Assembly: GCF_030848495.1 (NCBI RefSeq)
Contig: NZ_JAVDDT010000001.1
Location: forward strand, 186,001-250,000
Direction of reading: 5' to 3'
DNA from: Natronospira bacteriovora
GTDB lineage: Bacteria > Pseudomonadota > Gammaproteobacteria > Natronospirales > Natronospiraceae
DNA: 64,000 nt
The notes under the pieces were generated by a model. It worked only from the letters and a program-made list of their open reading frames with translations. It was not told the DNA's origin and ran no database searches. The position numbers and the translations under genes were made by a program. Below are positions 52,548 to 61,608 of this stretch, one piece after another (the stretch's first letter is position 1; every line of letters starts with the position of its first letter).

Positions 52548-53939
52548 TTAACGGCGATTGGCGCCGGGTCGCGGCAGATTGGCCAGCTGATCGGTGAGAA
52601 AGTCCCCCTGGGCACGCAGATTGGCCACCAGGGCATCCATGGCCGAGAACTGGGAAGTGTAGCGGGCCTCGACACTCTGCATGCGCCGGTCGAGGCGCTC
52701 CTGCTGCCGCTCCAGATCACCGAGACGGTTCTGCAGGCTGCTGGTGCGTCCGTCCAGAATACCACCGAAACTGGTGTACTCCCCGGCCAGGTTGTCCATG
52801 CGCCGGGCCAGGCCGTTCTCACCGCCGAACAGGCGGCCCACCGCATCGAAATTGTTGTTGAGGGCATCGTCCAGACGGTCATCATCGATCTGCAGGGTGC
52901 CGTCCTGGCGGGTGATGATGCCGATCTCGGCCAGGGTCGAGAAGGGTCCGCCGGTGTCGGCCACCGGCGCGTTCATTTCATTGCGCAGCTGGTTGACGAT
53001 GCGCCGGGTGGAGGAGTCTCCCTGCAGGGCACCGGCCTCGCCTGTTTCGGGGTTATAGGCGGTCAGCTCATTGACCGAGCGCATGAAGCTGTTGAAGCGG
53101 GCCACGAAGCTGGTCACCGCCTCTCGGGCCGCATCCTGATCCAGACTCACGTCCAGGCTTTCCAGCTGGCCGGGGTTGGCCGACTTCAGATTGATGGTCA
53201 CCCCGTCAATCACGCCGGTGATGGTGTTGGTGGCGCTCTGATGCTCGAAGCCGTTGATGAAGACCTGGGCATCCTGGGCGGCCTGGGTCCGGTTCATGGC
53301 CGAACCGTCCGGATCCTCCGGGTCGAAGGTGAGCGCCTGCAGGCCGCCGTCACCACCGGTGGCGGTGATGCTGGCCGCATTCTCCTCGCCGGTCTTGCGG
53401 CTATTGATCACCAGGCGGGCGCCTTCGCTGGTATTGATGATGCTGGCGGTCACGCCCTTGCCATCCGCCGCCTCGTTGATGGCATCGCGGATGCCGGCCA
53501 GGCTGTTGTTGGCGGAGTCGATGTTGACGGAGAAGTTCACGTCTCCGGCACTGATGTTGAGGGTGCCGGTGCCCACCGTGCTGTCCGGGTTGTCAAAGGC
53601 CGAGGAGGCCAGGGACTGGGCCTTGGCCAGCTGCTCCACCTGCACGTTGTAACTGCTTTCGGCCGCCTGTCGGGTGGCGGTGGCGGTGAAACTCTCGGGA
53701 TTGCTGCTGATGGCCTGGCGGCTGCGGAAGGCGGAGGCGTCCCGCAGGGAGGACATGCCGGTACGCAGCTCGGACATGACGCTCTTGAGCTTGCCCAGAG
53801 CCGAAATCTGCGCCTCGAAGCGTTCCTTGCTGCGATCGATGCGCTGCTGGGCCGGTGCCCGTTCCGCCGCCACCAGCTGGCGGACGATATCACCGATATC
53901 CAGTCCGGAACCGATACCCTGTGCGCTGATTATGGACAT
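52548..53939 (-). CDS. fliD: FliD filament cap protein
   Basis: A 463-residue FliD: N-terminal D0 coiled coil (IISAQGIGSGLDIGDIVRQLVAAERAPAQQRID), a flagellin-IN-type motif (TLNISAGDVNFSVNIDSANNSLAGIRDAINEAADGKGVTASIINT), and C-terminal helices with coiled-coil heptads (LQNRLGDLERQQERLDRRMQSVEARYTSQFSAMDALVANL). It caps the filament and folds flagellin at the tip. It follows flaG by 41 bp. Confidence 0.94.
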   Translation of the reverse strand: MSIISAQGIGSGLDIGDIVRQLVAAERAPAQQRIDRSKERFEAQISALGKLKSVMSELRTGMSSLRDASAFRSRQAISSNPESFTATATRQAAESSYNVQVEQLAKAQSLASSAFDNPDSTVGTGTLNISAGDVNFSVNIDSANNSLAGIRDAINEAADGKGVTASIINTSEGARLVINSRKTGEENAASITATGGDGGLQALTFDPEDPDGSAMNRTQAAQDAQVFINGFEHQSATNTITGVIDGVTINLKSANPGQLESLDVSLDQDAAREAVTSFVARFNSFMRSVNELTAYNPETGEAGALQGDSSTRRIVNQLRNEMNAPVADTGGPFSTLAEIGIITRQDGTLQIDDDRLDDALNNNFDAVGRLFGGENGLARRMDNLAGEYTSFGGILDGRTSSLQNRLGDLERQQERLDRRMQSVEARYTSQFSAMDALVANLRAQGDFLTDQLANLPRPGANRR

Positions 53940-53980
53940 GCTCTGCCTCCAGGCCCCGGAAACCCGACCGCCGCTGGCGG

Positions 53981-54388
53981 TCAGGCGCGGGTGCGAATCA
54001 GGCTGATTTCACTCAAATCGCCATTGCTGCCCAGTTCTCGCAACAAGTGTGCCAACCTGAGTGCCTCTTCCGGCGGAATCTGCCGGATAATCTCCTCCGT
54101 CTCCGGATGATAGACCGTAATCACGGTTCTGCCCGAGACTTCGTCGACCTTGAACTCCAGTTCCGGGCGGAACAGCGACTGGGCGCTGTCCAGTTCCCGG
54201 GCGGCCCGTTCGGCCAGGGCTTCCAGCGCGCGGCTGTCCAGCTCGGCTTCACGGATCGGTTCCACGCTCTTCAGCGGCCTGCTTTCAGGCGCCGTCGAGT
54301 CCTTTGACCGGCCAGCCCTTGCCTCGTTCGACGGCAAGGCATTGCCGCCAGGCAGACTGGGTCTGATGCCATTCATCTCGTAAGACAT
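53981..54388 (-). CDS. flaG: FlaG protein
   Basis: A 135-residue protein from the ATG at 54388 (GGAGGG upstream). The C-terminal FlaG domain (about 70-125) has LEFKVDEVSGRTVITVYHPETEEIIRQIPPEEALRLAHLLREL. The N-terminal 65 residues are polar and probably disordered. FlaG affects filament length in several polar flagellates. It lies between fliC and fliD as in Pseudomonas and Vibrio. The longer frame up to 54490 is not supported. Confidence 0.9.
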   Translation of the reverse strand: MSYEMNGIRPSLPGGNALPSNEARAGRSKDSTAPESRPLKSVEPIREAELDSRALEALAERAARELDSAQSLFRPELEFKVDEVSGRTVITVYHPETEEIIRQIPPEEALRLAHLLRELGSNGDLSEISLIRTRA

Positions 54389-54480
54389 GGCTCCCTCCAG
54401 TTGGCCCATCCCACTGGGCCCGGATCGGGCCGGAGTGGCCCATCCCCCTCTTGTCCTCTCCTGCTCCCCGCAACGGGCGA

Positions 54481-54512
54481 AAGCGGGCAAGGCGCCAAGG
54501 CCCTGCCCGCTT
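54481..54512 (-). terminator. Probable terminator of fliC
   Basis: A 9 bp perfect stem AAGCGGGCA (54481-54489) with TGCCCGCTT (54504-54512), loop of 14 bases, about 50 bp after the fliC stop. On the leftward transcript only TTT follows, so efficiency may be moderate. Confidence 0.5.
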
Positions 54513-54562
54513 CCATCCCAGCCCTGTTGTCGGGGCCGTTCATGTCACATCCCGGTGACCGA

Positions 54563-55954
54563 TTACTGCAGCAGACCCAGGACCGTCTGCGGGACGGCAT
54601 TGGCCTGCGACAGAATCGAGGTACCAGCCTGCTGCAGGATCTGGGCCCGGGTCAGGGCAGCCGTCTCCTGGGCGAAGTCGGCGTCCTGGATCCGCGAGCG
54701 GGCGGCCTGCAGGTTCTCCGAACCCACACTCAGGTTGGAGATGGTGGCCTCGAAGCGGTTCTGGATGGCACCCAGCTCGGACCGCAGGCCGGAGACCTGC
54801 TGCAGGGCGAAGTCCATGGTCCGGATGGCGTCGTTGGCCTCGTCGCGGGTCAGCACACTGGTGCCGGCCACGGAGAAGGTCTCGGTATTGGTGCCGGAAC
54901 CATCAAAGGCGGCGATCCCGAGCAGAGTGGCATCACCACCGGCCGTGGTGATGGTGTCACCAATATCCGTGGACAGTTCGATGCCGCGGAAGATGGTGTC
55001 CTCAGTCTCACCACCGAACGCCAGATCACCACTGCCAGTGATCGCGAAGGAAATATCAGCGTCGGAAGAGAAGGTGATATTGGTACCATCCTCAGTCGCA
55101 GTGACACCGGTCTGCGAGGACACCGCATTGATCGCAGCCGTTACATCGGCAATGTCATCACCTGCGCTAACGGCGATTTGCACCCCATTCAATTCCAGGG
55201 TATTTCCGTCGGTACCACCAGGTGCTGTGAATGCAAGCGCCTGTTCCACGCTATCAGCACGGGATGCCTGGACGTTGGTATCACCAAAGACATTGTTGAT
55301 GGCGGCAACCACATCCGACATGCTCTCGGCGCCATCCAGATCAATGGCAATACCGTTGATGGTCAGGTCATCAGCCAGCGTGGCGAAGTTAGCACCCACC
55401 GCACTTTCCAGTACAGCGTCACCTTCACCGATCTCGGCACCCAGCTGGGAGGTGCGGGAATCCACGCCCTGAACCGTAATGGTCTGGCCGCGGTTGGCGC
55501 CCACCTGGAAGATCAGCTCTTCAAGGCTGCCGTCCAGCACGTTCTGGTCGTTGAACTGGGTGGAAGCGGCGATACGGTTCATTTCCGCAACCGCCTGCTC
55601 CACTTCCTGGTTCAGGGCGCGGCGGTCGGAAGCGGAGTTGGTGTCGTTGGCCGACTGCACCGCGAGCTCACGCACACGCTGCATCAGGTTGGACACCTCT
55701 TCCAGGGCACCTTCCGCCGTCTGGGCGAAGGAGATGCCGTCGTTGGAGTTACGCACCGCCTGGTTGAGGCCGTTGATCTGAGCGGTGAAGCGCTCGGAAA
55801 TGGCCAGGCCGGCGGCGTCGTCACGGGCGCTGTTGATACGCAGGCCCGAAGACAGTCGCTCAAGGGACTGCGCCAGGGCACCCTGGGACTTGCCAAGGTT
55901 GCGCTGGGCATTGATCGACATGATGTTGGTGTTAATGACTGAACCCAAGCTCAT
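54563..55954 (-). CDS. fliC: Flagellin FliC
   Basis: A 463-residue flagellin with conserved D0/D1 ends: INTNIMSINAQRNLGKSQGALAQSLERLSSGLRINSARDDAAGLAIS at the N-terminus and ALTRAQILQQAGTSILSQANAVPQTVLGLLQ at the C-terminus. The middle (about 195-335) holds two flagellin-IN-type units (LTINGIAIDLDGAESMSDVVAAIN and LELNGVQIAVSAGDDIADVTAAIN). It is the only flagellin gene in the window. A strong AGAGGAG precedes the ATG, and a sigma-28 promoter lies about 110 nt upstream. Confidence 0.97.
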   Translation of the reverse strand: MSLGSVINTNIMSINAQRNLGKSQGALAQSLERLSSGLRINSARDDAAGLAISERFTAQINGLNQAVRNSNDGISFAQTAEGALEEVSNLMQRVRELAVQSANDTNSASDRRALNQEVEQAVAEMNRIAASTQFNDQNVLDGSLEELIFQVGANRGQTITVQGVDSRTSQLGAEIGEGDAVLESAVGANFATLADDLTINGIAIDLDGAESMSDVVAAINNVFGDTNVQASRADSVEQALAFTAPGGTDGNTLELNGVQIAVSAGDDIADVTAAINAVSSQTGVTATEDGTNITFSSDADISFAITGSGDLAFGGETEDTIFRGIELSTDIGDTITTAGGDATLLGIAAFDGSGTNTETFSVAGTSVLTRDEANDAIRTMDFALQQVSGLRSELGAIQNRFEATISNLSVGSENLQAARSRIQDADFAQETAALTRAQILQQAGTSILSQANAVPQTVLGLLQ

Positions 55955-56069
55955 GATGTTTCTCCTCTAGGTTTCCCGTCCTGAAGTGATCCGGGCCGGG
56001 ACCCGGGCTTCAAGCCCAGCGCCGGGCCCCAGGGTTTGTGATGGACCGATTGCGGCGCTGTCAGGGGGC

Positions 56070-56096
56070 TTAACGGCGATGGGGAGGAGAACTTTA
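56070..56096 (-). promoter_or_regulatory. Sigma-28 (FliA) promoter of fliC
   Basis: Read leftward: TAAAGTTC, 11 bases, GCCGTTAA. It matches TAAAGTTT-N11-GCCGATAA at seven of eight bases in each block with exact spacing. The start site is about 109 nt before the fliC ATG. Confidence 0.88.
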
Positions 56097-56197
56097 GGGG
56101 CTGTGGGGTGATTTTTTCGCCAGCCGACGGGCGGGGGGTTTTGGGGGATGGGCGGTGCTGGGGGTTTCGATATGGCGGCGTGCCAGGATCGGGATTG

Positions 56198-56222
56198 AAA
56201 TCGCGGCTAAAGCCGCTCCCAC
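56198..56222. repeat. REP-like palindrome upstream of fliC
   Basis: The core GCGGCT-AA-AGCCGC (56203-56216), read leftward within GTGGGAGCGGCTTTAGCCGC, is of the kind dispersed in many pseudomonad and xanthomonad-like genomes. It differs in sequence from the palindrome at 49432. Confidence 0.55.
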
Positions 56223-56247
56223 GGTGCCATTCGTGAGCCTTGGGGGT

Positions 56248-56324
56248 TTGCTCCTTGCTCCTTGCTCCTTGCTCCTTGCTCCTTGCTCCTTGCTCCTTGC
56301 TCCTTGCTCCTTGCGTCTTGCTCC
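56248..56324. repeat. Heptanucleotide tandem repeat next to flgL
   Basis: Eleven contiguous TTGCTCC units (leftward: GGAGCAA). Units 1-9 and 11 are perfect; unit 10 is TTGCGTC. The array ends four bases before the flgL stop codon (56329-56331), so it lies just outside the coding sequence. Confidence 0.95.
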
Positions 56325-56328
56325 TTAA

Positions 56329-57522
56329 TTACAGGAAATTAAACAGGCTCAGGCCCTGGACGCGGACGTAGGCCTGCTGGGCGGCCTGCAGGCCCACCTG
56401 CTGCTGGTTCAGGCGGGTGATGGCTTCGGCGTAGTCCAGATCTTCCAGCTCGGAGCGGGTGGTGGTGAGATTGAGCTTGGTGCCTTCATTCACCTCGCGC
56501 TGGTCGTCAACGGCCTTGAGGCGGGCACCGGTCTCGGCGCGCACTTCCAGCACGCGATTGAGCACCTGATCCAGGTCTTCCAGGGAACGGTTGAGTTCAT
56601 TCAGCTGCAGGGCCCGGTCACGCGGGTTCTCCACGCGCATTTCCAGACCCTCGATGAGGCGGTCCAGGGTGACGAACATGCCCTGATTGCGGCTGGGCTC
56701 GATGTTGAAACTGTCACCCTCTTCCGGGTTGCCCTCGATGATGAATTCGATGCCGTTGACGCTGATGGCCTCACCGGCACGGTAATCACCCGCAGCAATG
56801 ACGTTGTCATCCTCATCCAGGATTTCGTACTCGCTGTCCGCCAGGATTTCCACCCGCAACGGCTCGCCCGTCCACTGCTGCAGATCGCGAATGCTGGTGT
56901 TCTTGACCACCGCCGTGCCCTGATTGCCGGTATCGGCCTCGACGATGAACACGCCATTGCCCTGGCGAATCTGCTGAAACACCTCGGAGCCGGGATTGCC
57001 GTCGGTGACATTGCGGTTGGGGCCGATCTGCAGGGCCCGCTTGCCGTCATCGCCGCGATACTCCACACCATTCGGGGTGGTCACGAAGGGCTGACTGTTG
57101 CTCTGGAAACCGGCGAAAAGGTACTGGTCGGCGCTGTCCTGGGAGTTGGCCAGCTCCAGCAGGGAGGCACGCAGCTCCCGCAGTTCCTGGGCAATGAACT
57201 TGCGGCTGTCATTACCCTGGCTGCCATTGGCCCCCTGCACCGTCAGTTCACGGGCACGCTGCACCAGATTGCCGGCCTCCACCAACACACTCTCCTGGAG
57301 ATTGAGGCGGTTCTGGGCAATATTGGCATTGCGCTGGAACTGCTCGGTCTTGTCCAGGGCCCGGCCAAGCTCCAGGGCCCGAACCGAGGAGATGGGGTCA
57401 TCCGAGGGGCGCACGACCCGCTTGCCCGAGGCGATCTGTTCCTGGGTGCGCGACAGCTTGAACTGCTGCTCCTGCATCTGCAGGACCGAACTCATGTGCC
57501 ACCAGGCTGTGGATACGCGCAT
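56329..57522 (-). CDS. flgL: FlgL hook-filament junction protein
   Basis: A 397-residue FlgL with flagellin-like ends: RVSTAWWHMSSVLQMQEQQFKLSRTQEQIASGKRVVRPSDDPISSVRALELG and ETGARLKAVDDQREVNEGTKLNLTTTRSELEDLDYAEAITRLNQQQVGLQAAQQAYVRVQGLSLFNFL. It joins FlgK to the filament. It follows flgK by six bases. Only four bases separate its stop codon from a heptamer repeat array. Confidence 0.95.
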   Translation of the reverse strand: MRVSTAWWHMSSVLQMQEQQFKLSRTQEQIASGKRVVRPSDDPISSVRALELGRALDKTEQFQRNANIAQNRLNLQESVLVEAGNLVQRARELTVQGANGSQGNDSRKFIAQELRELRASLLELANSQDSADQYLFAGFQSNSQPFVTTPNGVEYRGDDGKRALQIGPNRNVTDGNPGSEVFQQIRQGNGVFIVEADTGNQGTAVVKNTSIRDLQQWTGEPLRVEILADSEYEILDEDDNVIAAGDYRAGEAISVNGIEFIIEGNPEEGDSFNIEPSRNQGMFVTLDRLIEGLEMRVENPRDRALQLNELNRSLEDLDQVLNRVLEVRAETGARLKAVDDQREVNEGTKLNLTTTRSELEDLDYAEAITRLNQQQVGLQAAQQAYVRVQGLSLFNFL

Positions 57523-57528
57523 GACGAA

Positions 57529-59412
57529 TTACCTCTGGAAGGCGCCGATCAGTGTCTGGAAGATGGTGTCGGCCACACGCACGGCCTGGGCCGAGGCCTG
57601 AAAGGCCTGCTGGTACTTGAGCAGGTTGGCGGCCTCTTCATCCAGGTTGACCCCGGATACCGCCTCCATGGATTCCATGGCCTGGTTGCGCAGCACCTTC
57701 TGGGCATCGCGGTTGGATTCGGCCTGGGCCGTCACCGAACCCACATCGGCAATGATTTCACCCAGGGCATCCTGAAAGGAGGTGGTGCCGCCATCCAGCA
57801 CCCGGGCGTCCACCAGATCGGCCAGGCGACGGGCATTGCGGTTGTCACCGGTACCACCGATGTTGGGGTCGACCGAGAAGGTATCCCCGGCCTCCACGCT
57901 GCCGGTAATGGTCACCCGCCAGCCGTTGTACTCGATGGCTTCGCCGGAGGTGTAGGCGAAGCTGTTGCCGTCGATCTCGAAGGTGTTCGCATCAATGAAC
58001 TCGATGGTCACCGGCTCCATCAGATCCGGGTCATCGATATCCACCACCTCGCCCAGGGAAATGGTGGCGGTACCCAGGTTGTCGGTGCTGGCCGAACCGA
58101 TGATGGGAGCGGCCGCCGCCACTTCTCGCGGATTGCTGATCACCGTGTCAAAACGGCCGATGACGTCCCGGTTGGGGCGGACAATGAACTCGTCACCGTC
58201 ATCCGGCGCACCGTCCACCACCACGGACAGGCCATCGAAGACGAAGGGGTCCCCGGCGCTGCCATCCCCGCTGGGGGTGATGGCCTCGCCGGTGTCCAGG
58301 CGGTTGATGGTCCACGTGCCCCCATCAAATCGCAGGCGGTAATCGGCCTGAGTCAATGCGCCGGTATCGATCACTTCGGCACTCAGCTCGGCACCGCCGG
58401 TGTTGTTGACCCGCGGGCTGACCTGGGGATCCGGCACGGCGAAGAAATCACCACCAAAGGCGCCATTGAGATCCAGGCCTTCACGGTGGACGGCGTTGAC
58501 GTTCTCGGTGATGCCACGGGCCAGCCGGCCCAGGCCGTTGCGCGTGCTGTCCAGCACCTCATCCCGGAAGGCCAGCACCCCACCCAGCTTGCCGCCGGAG
58601 ATGGCGCTGCTGACATTGCCGGTGGGGGCCGAGCCGGCCACGGCCACCTCCTGGCGTGAAGGATCAAAGGGGTTCTGGCGCGCTTCCAGATTGCGTGACT
58701 CGTTACCCAGTACCAGGGTCGGCCCGTTGCCGAGGAACACATTGATGGAGCCATCGTCCTGCATCTGGGTGTCGATATTCACGATCTCGGAAAGCTGCTG
58801 GATCTTGTGATCGCGCTGGTCAAGCAGATCGTTTGGCTCGCCCCGCCCCTGGCCACGGACTCGGGAGATCTCCTCGTTCAGGCGTGCGATGGCCTCGGTC
58901 AGGCCATTGATCTGCTTGACCGAGTCCCGGATCAGGCCGTTGATCTCCGACTCGATGTCGCTCAGGCGATTGTTGAGATTGTCGAAACGGCTGGTGAGCG
59001 CCTCGGCCTCGCTCAGCAGTACCTGGCGGGCCGGAATCGACGCCGGATCGTCCGCCACTTCCTGCATGGCATTGAAGAATCGCTGCATGGAGGGGGTGAG
59101 GCCGGCATCCGAGTCCGCCATCAGATCATCCACGCGACGGGCGAGGCTGTGGAAGGTATCGAGCTTCTCGAAGGCATTGCCGGAATTGCGCAGCTGCTCG
59201 GCCAGGAAGGTGTCGTACATCCGGCGGATGTCGGTCACCTGGGTGCCCTGACCCTGGAATCCGGCCCCCGAGGCCTGTGGCGGGCGTGTACCCTGCTCGA
59301 CCCGCTGGCGGTTGTAGCCATCGGTGTTGGCATTGGCGATGTTGTGCCCGGTGGTGGTCAGGCCGCGCTGGGCGGCCAGAAGACCGGAAACACTGTTGCT
59401 GAGCAGACTCAT
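57529..59412 (-). CDS. flgK: FlgK hook-filament junction protein
   Basis: A 627-residue FlgK with the rod/hook N-terminal motif SVSGLLAAQRGLTTTGHNIANANTDGYNRQRVEQG, the conserved coiled-coil region LNEEISRVRGQGRGEPNDLLDQRDHKIQQLSEIVNI, and a C-terminus with GVNLDEEAANLLKYQQAFQASAQAVRVADTIFQTLIG. Two duplicated beta domains in the centre each end in GDxFxVxPN-like motifs. It follows flgJ by 40 bp. Confidence 0.96.
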   Translation of the reverse strand: MSLLSNSVSGLLAAQRGLTTTGHNIANANTDGYNRQRVEQGTRPPQASGAGFQGQGTQVTDIRRMYDTFLAEQLRNSGNAFEKLDTFHSLARRVDDLMADSDAGLTPSMQRFFNAMQEVADDPASIPARQVLLSEAEALTSRFDNLNNRLSDIESEINGLIRDSVKQINGLTEAIARLNEEISRVRGQGRGEPNDLLDQRDHKIQQLSEIVNIDTQMQDDGSINVFLGNGPTLVLGNESRNLEARQNPFDPSRQEVAVAGSAPTGNVSSAISGGKLGGVLAFRDEVLDSTRNGLGRLARGITENVNAVHREGLDLNGAFGGDFFAVPDPQVSPRVNNTGGAELSAEVIDTGALTQADYRLRFDGGTWTINRLDTGEAITPSGDGSAGDPFVFDGLSVVVDGAPDDGDEFIVRPNRDVIGRFDTVISNPREVAAAAPIIGSASTDNLGTATISLGEVVDIDDPDLMEPVTIEFIDANTFEIDGNSFAYTSGEAIEYNGWRVTITGSVEAGDTFSVDPNIGGTGDNRNARRLADLVDARVLDGGTTSFQDALGEIIADVGSVTAQAESNRDAQKVLRNQAMESMEAVSGVNLDEEAANLLKYQQAFQASAQAVRVADTIFQTLIGAFQR

Positions 59413-59452
59413 CCGTACTCACCTCGTCACGCCGAGACGTCTCGCCTCGTTA

Positions 59453-60436
59453 TCATTCATACGGCCGATTCGGGAAATCCTTTAGGCCATTTCCACCCGC
59501 CGCATTGTCGCCGGAGGCACCGTTGCCCACCGTTCGCAGCAATGGGCTACGGGCCACTCGCTGAATCTTCTCCGCATAGGCCGGGTCGGTGGCATAACCC
59601 CCGGCCTGCAGGGCCTGCCCGAAGGCGGCCGCGTCATCGCCCTGCCCCAGGGCCTGTTGATAACGGGGCGACCGGGACAGGAATCGGGCGTAATCGTTGA
59701 TGGATTCTTCCAGCGAGCCGTAGGCACGAAAACGATCCACACGGCGCACCGGCAGGCCATCCTCAAACTCCAGCGTTGGCACGCTCATTTGCTGGCCCTG
59801 CCAGCCATTGCCCGCCTTGATGCCAAACAGATTGAAACTGTTGCGACCGGACTCGTCGCGGATCATGTGCTGACCCCAGCCCGTTTCCAGCGCGGCCTGG
59901 GCCAGGATGAGCTGAGGCGCCACCCCCAGGCGATTGGCGGCCCGCCGGGCCAGTGGCAACAGCTTCTGCACGAACTCCTGCGGGCCTTCCGGGCTGAAAT
60001 CGTCCCTGTCACTGTCCGCTGCCCCTGCCGTTTCGCTCGCCCTCACCGACGCGCCGTTCTCGACCACCGGCATGGCGCGGGCCCGCAGGGCCTCCAGGGT
60101 GTCCCGCATACCTGATCCACCCTGCCCCGGCCCGGCCACCGACTCGCCGCCCAGCTGGCGCACGATCAGGTCGGCCAGTCCCAGGCCCTGTCCCTGGGAC
60201 ATCTCCACCGCAATCTGCTGATCGAACATGTCGCGGTAGAAATCCATTTGATAACCGCCGGTGAGATCATCACCGAAACTGGCCGCCCGCATGCTCTTGA
60301 GCATCATGTGGGTGAACAGGGATTCGAAATGACGCGCCACTTCACGCAGGGCCTCGGGATCGTCCCGCCGGGCTTTTCCCCGCAGGCCCTCGAGGCTGTG
60401 AAGATCCGTGAAGACAGGCTTGTCACCGGAGATCAT
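59453..60436 (-). CDS. flgJ: FlgJ rod assembly protein with peptidoglycan hydrolase domain
   Basis: A 327-residue two-domain FlgJ. The N-terminal rod-capping domain has EVARHFESLFTHMMLKSMRAASFGDDLTGGYQMDFYRDMFDQQIAVEMSQGQGLGLADLI. The C-terminal GH73-type glucosaminidase domain (about 160-305) has LGVAPQLILAQAALETGWGQH with the catalytic glutamate. It opens the peptidoglycan for the rod. Two bases separate it from flgI. Confidence 0.95.
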   Translation of the reverse strand: MISGDKPVFTDLHSLEGLRGKARRDDPEALREVARHFESLFTHMMLKSMRAASFGDDLTGGYQMDFYRDMFDQQIAVEMSQGQGLGLADLIVRQLGGESVAGPGQGGSGMRDTLEALRARAMPVVENGASVRASETAGAADSDRDDFSPEGPQEFVQKLLPLARRAANRLGVAPQLILAQAALETGWGQHMIRDESGRNSFNLFGIKAGNGWQGQQMSVPTLEFEDGLPVRRVDRFRAYGSLEESINDYARFLSRSPRYQQALGQGDDAAAFGQALQAGGYATDPAYAEKIQRVARSPLLRTVGNGASGDNAAGGNGLKDFPNRPYE

Positions 60437-60438
60437 GG

Positions 60439-61605
60439 TCAGATCACCACCAACTGGGCCTGCAGGGCACCGGCCCGGTCCAGGGCCTCGAGAATGGCCA
60501 CCAGGTCACCCGGCGCGGCCCCGACCTGATTCACCGCTTCCACGATCTGATCCAGGCCCACACCCGGGTCGAACAGAAACATGCGGGAATCTTCCGGTTC
60601 CTCGATCTCGATGTCGGTACGCGGCAGCACGATGGTCTCACCCGGCGCAAAGGGCGAGGGCTGAACCACGAAGGGCCGCTCGCGGATGCGCACAGTCAGC
60701 GAACCATGGCTGACCGCGGCCGCCCCCACGCGCACATTGGCGCCGATGACCACCGTGCCCGTGCGGGAATTGACGATGACCCGGGCCGGCCCCTCGCCCG
60801 GCTCCACCTTCAGGTTCTCCAGCACGGATATGAAGGCAACGCGCTGGCTGGGGTCGGCCGGAGCCTCAACCCGAACCGAGGTGGAATCCAGGGGAATGGC
60901 CGTATGCTCGCCGAAGTTGTCGTTGATGGTCTGCGTCAGACGATGGGCCGTGGTGAAATCCGAGGTATTGAGATTGAGCGTGATGAACTCTTCCTCAATG
61001 AAGGTATTGGGCACTTCGCGCTCAACCGTGGCGCCATTGGGAATTCGCCCGGCACTGGGCACATTCACGGCCACCCGGGAACCGTCCTGGCCTTCCACGC
61101 CAAAGCCGCTGACCACCACATTGCCCTGGGCCATGCCATAGACCTGGCTGTCCGCACCCAGCAGTGGCGTCATGATCAGCGTGCCGCCACGCAGACTGCT
61201 GGCATTGCCGATGGACGACACCGTGACGTCGATCTGCTGACCGGGCTTGGCGAAGGGCGGAAGATCCGCGGTCAGTGACACCGCGGCCACGTTGCGCAAC
61301 TGGGGATTCACATTGCGGGGCACTTCCACCCCGTAGGTGGACAACATGTTCCGGATGCTCTGGATGGTGAACGGTGTCTGCGAGGTCTGATCCCCCGTGC
61401 CATCCAGACCCACCACCAGGCCGTAACCGGTGAGCTGGTTGGGGCGCACACCACTCACCGAGGCCAGATCCTTGATGCGGTCACCGCGCTGATTGTTCTG
61501 CATCAACTCGCCGAGCATTTCCTGTGCCGGGAGGGCAAGGCTGCTCAGCCCGAGGGTCAGACCCAGAATCCAGGCTAGTCCGTGATGGCGATTCATGATG
61601 CTCAC
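60439..61605 (-). CDS. flgI: FlgI P-ring protein
   Basis: A 388-residue precursor with a signal peptide (cleavage after LPAQ near residue 28) and the FlgI body: [38 protein letters not shown], and [32 protein letters not shown]. It polymerises around the rod in the peptidoglycan layer. It follows flgH by three bases. Confidence 0.96.
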   Translation of the reverse strand: MSIMNRHHGLAWILGLTLGLSSLALPAQEMLGELMQNNQRGDRIKDLASVSGVRPNQLTGYGLVVGLDGTGDQTSQTPFTIQSIRNMLSTYGVEVPRNVNPQLRNVAAVSLTADLPPFAKPGQQIDVTVSSIGNASSLRGGTLIMTPLLGADSQVYGMAQGNVVVSGFGVEGQDGSRVAVNVPSAGRIPNGATVEREVPNTFIEEEFITLNLNTSDFTTAHRLTQTINDNFGEHTAIPLDSTSVRVEAPADPSQRVAFISVLENLKVEPGEGPARVIVNSRTGTVVIGANVRVGAAAVSHGSLTVRIRERPFVVQPSPFAPGETIVLPRTDIEIEEPEDSRMFLFDPGVGLDQIVEAVNQVGAAPGDLVAILEALDRAGALQAQLVVI

Positions 61606-61608
61606 TCC

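Larger units (their letters stand above)
55955..56328. other. Intergenic region between flgL and fliC
   Basis: A 374 bp region. From right to left it holds an 11-unit heptamer repeat touching the flgL stop, a REP-like palindrome, a G-rich stretch, and the sigma-28 promoter and leader of fliC. No coding sequence is recognised. Confidence 0.7.

Noticed and set aside
54401-55942. Long rightward frame opposite fliC
   Set aside because: Mirrors the flagellin gene, which has conserved ends, a ribosome-binding site and a sigma-28 promoter.
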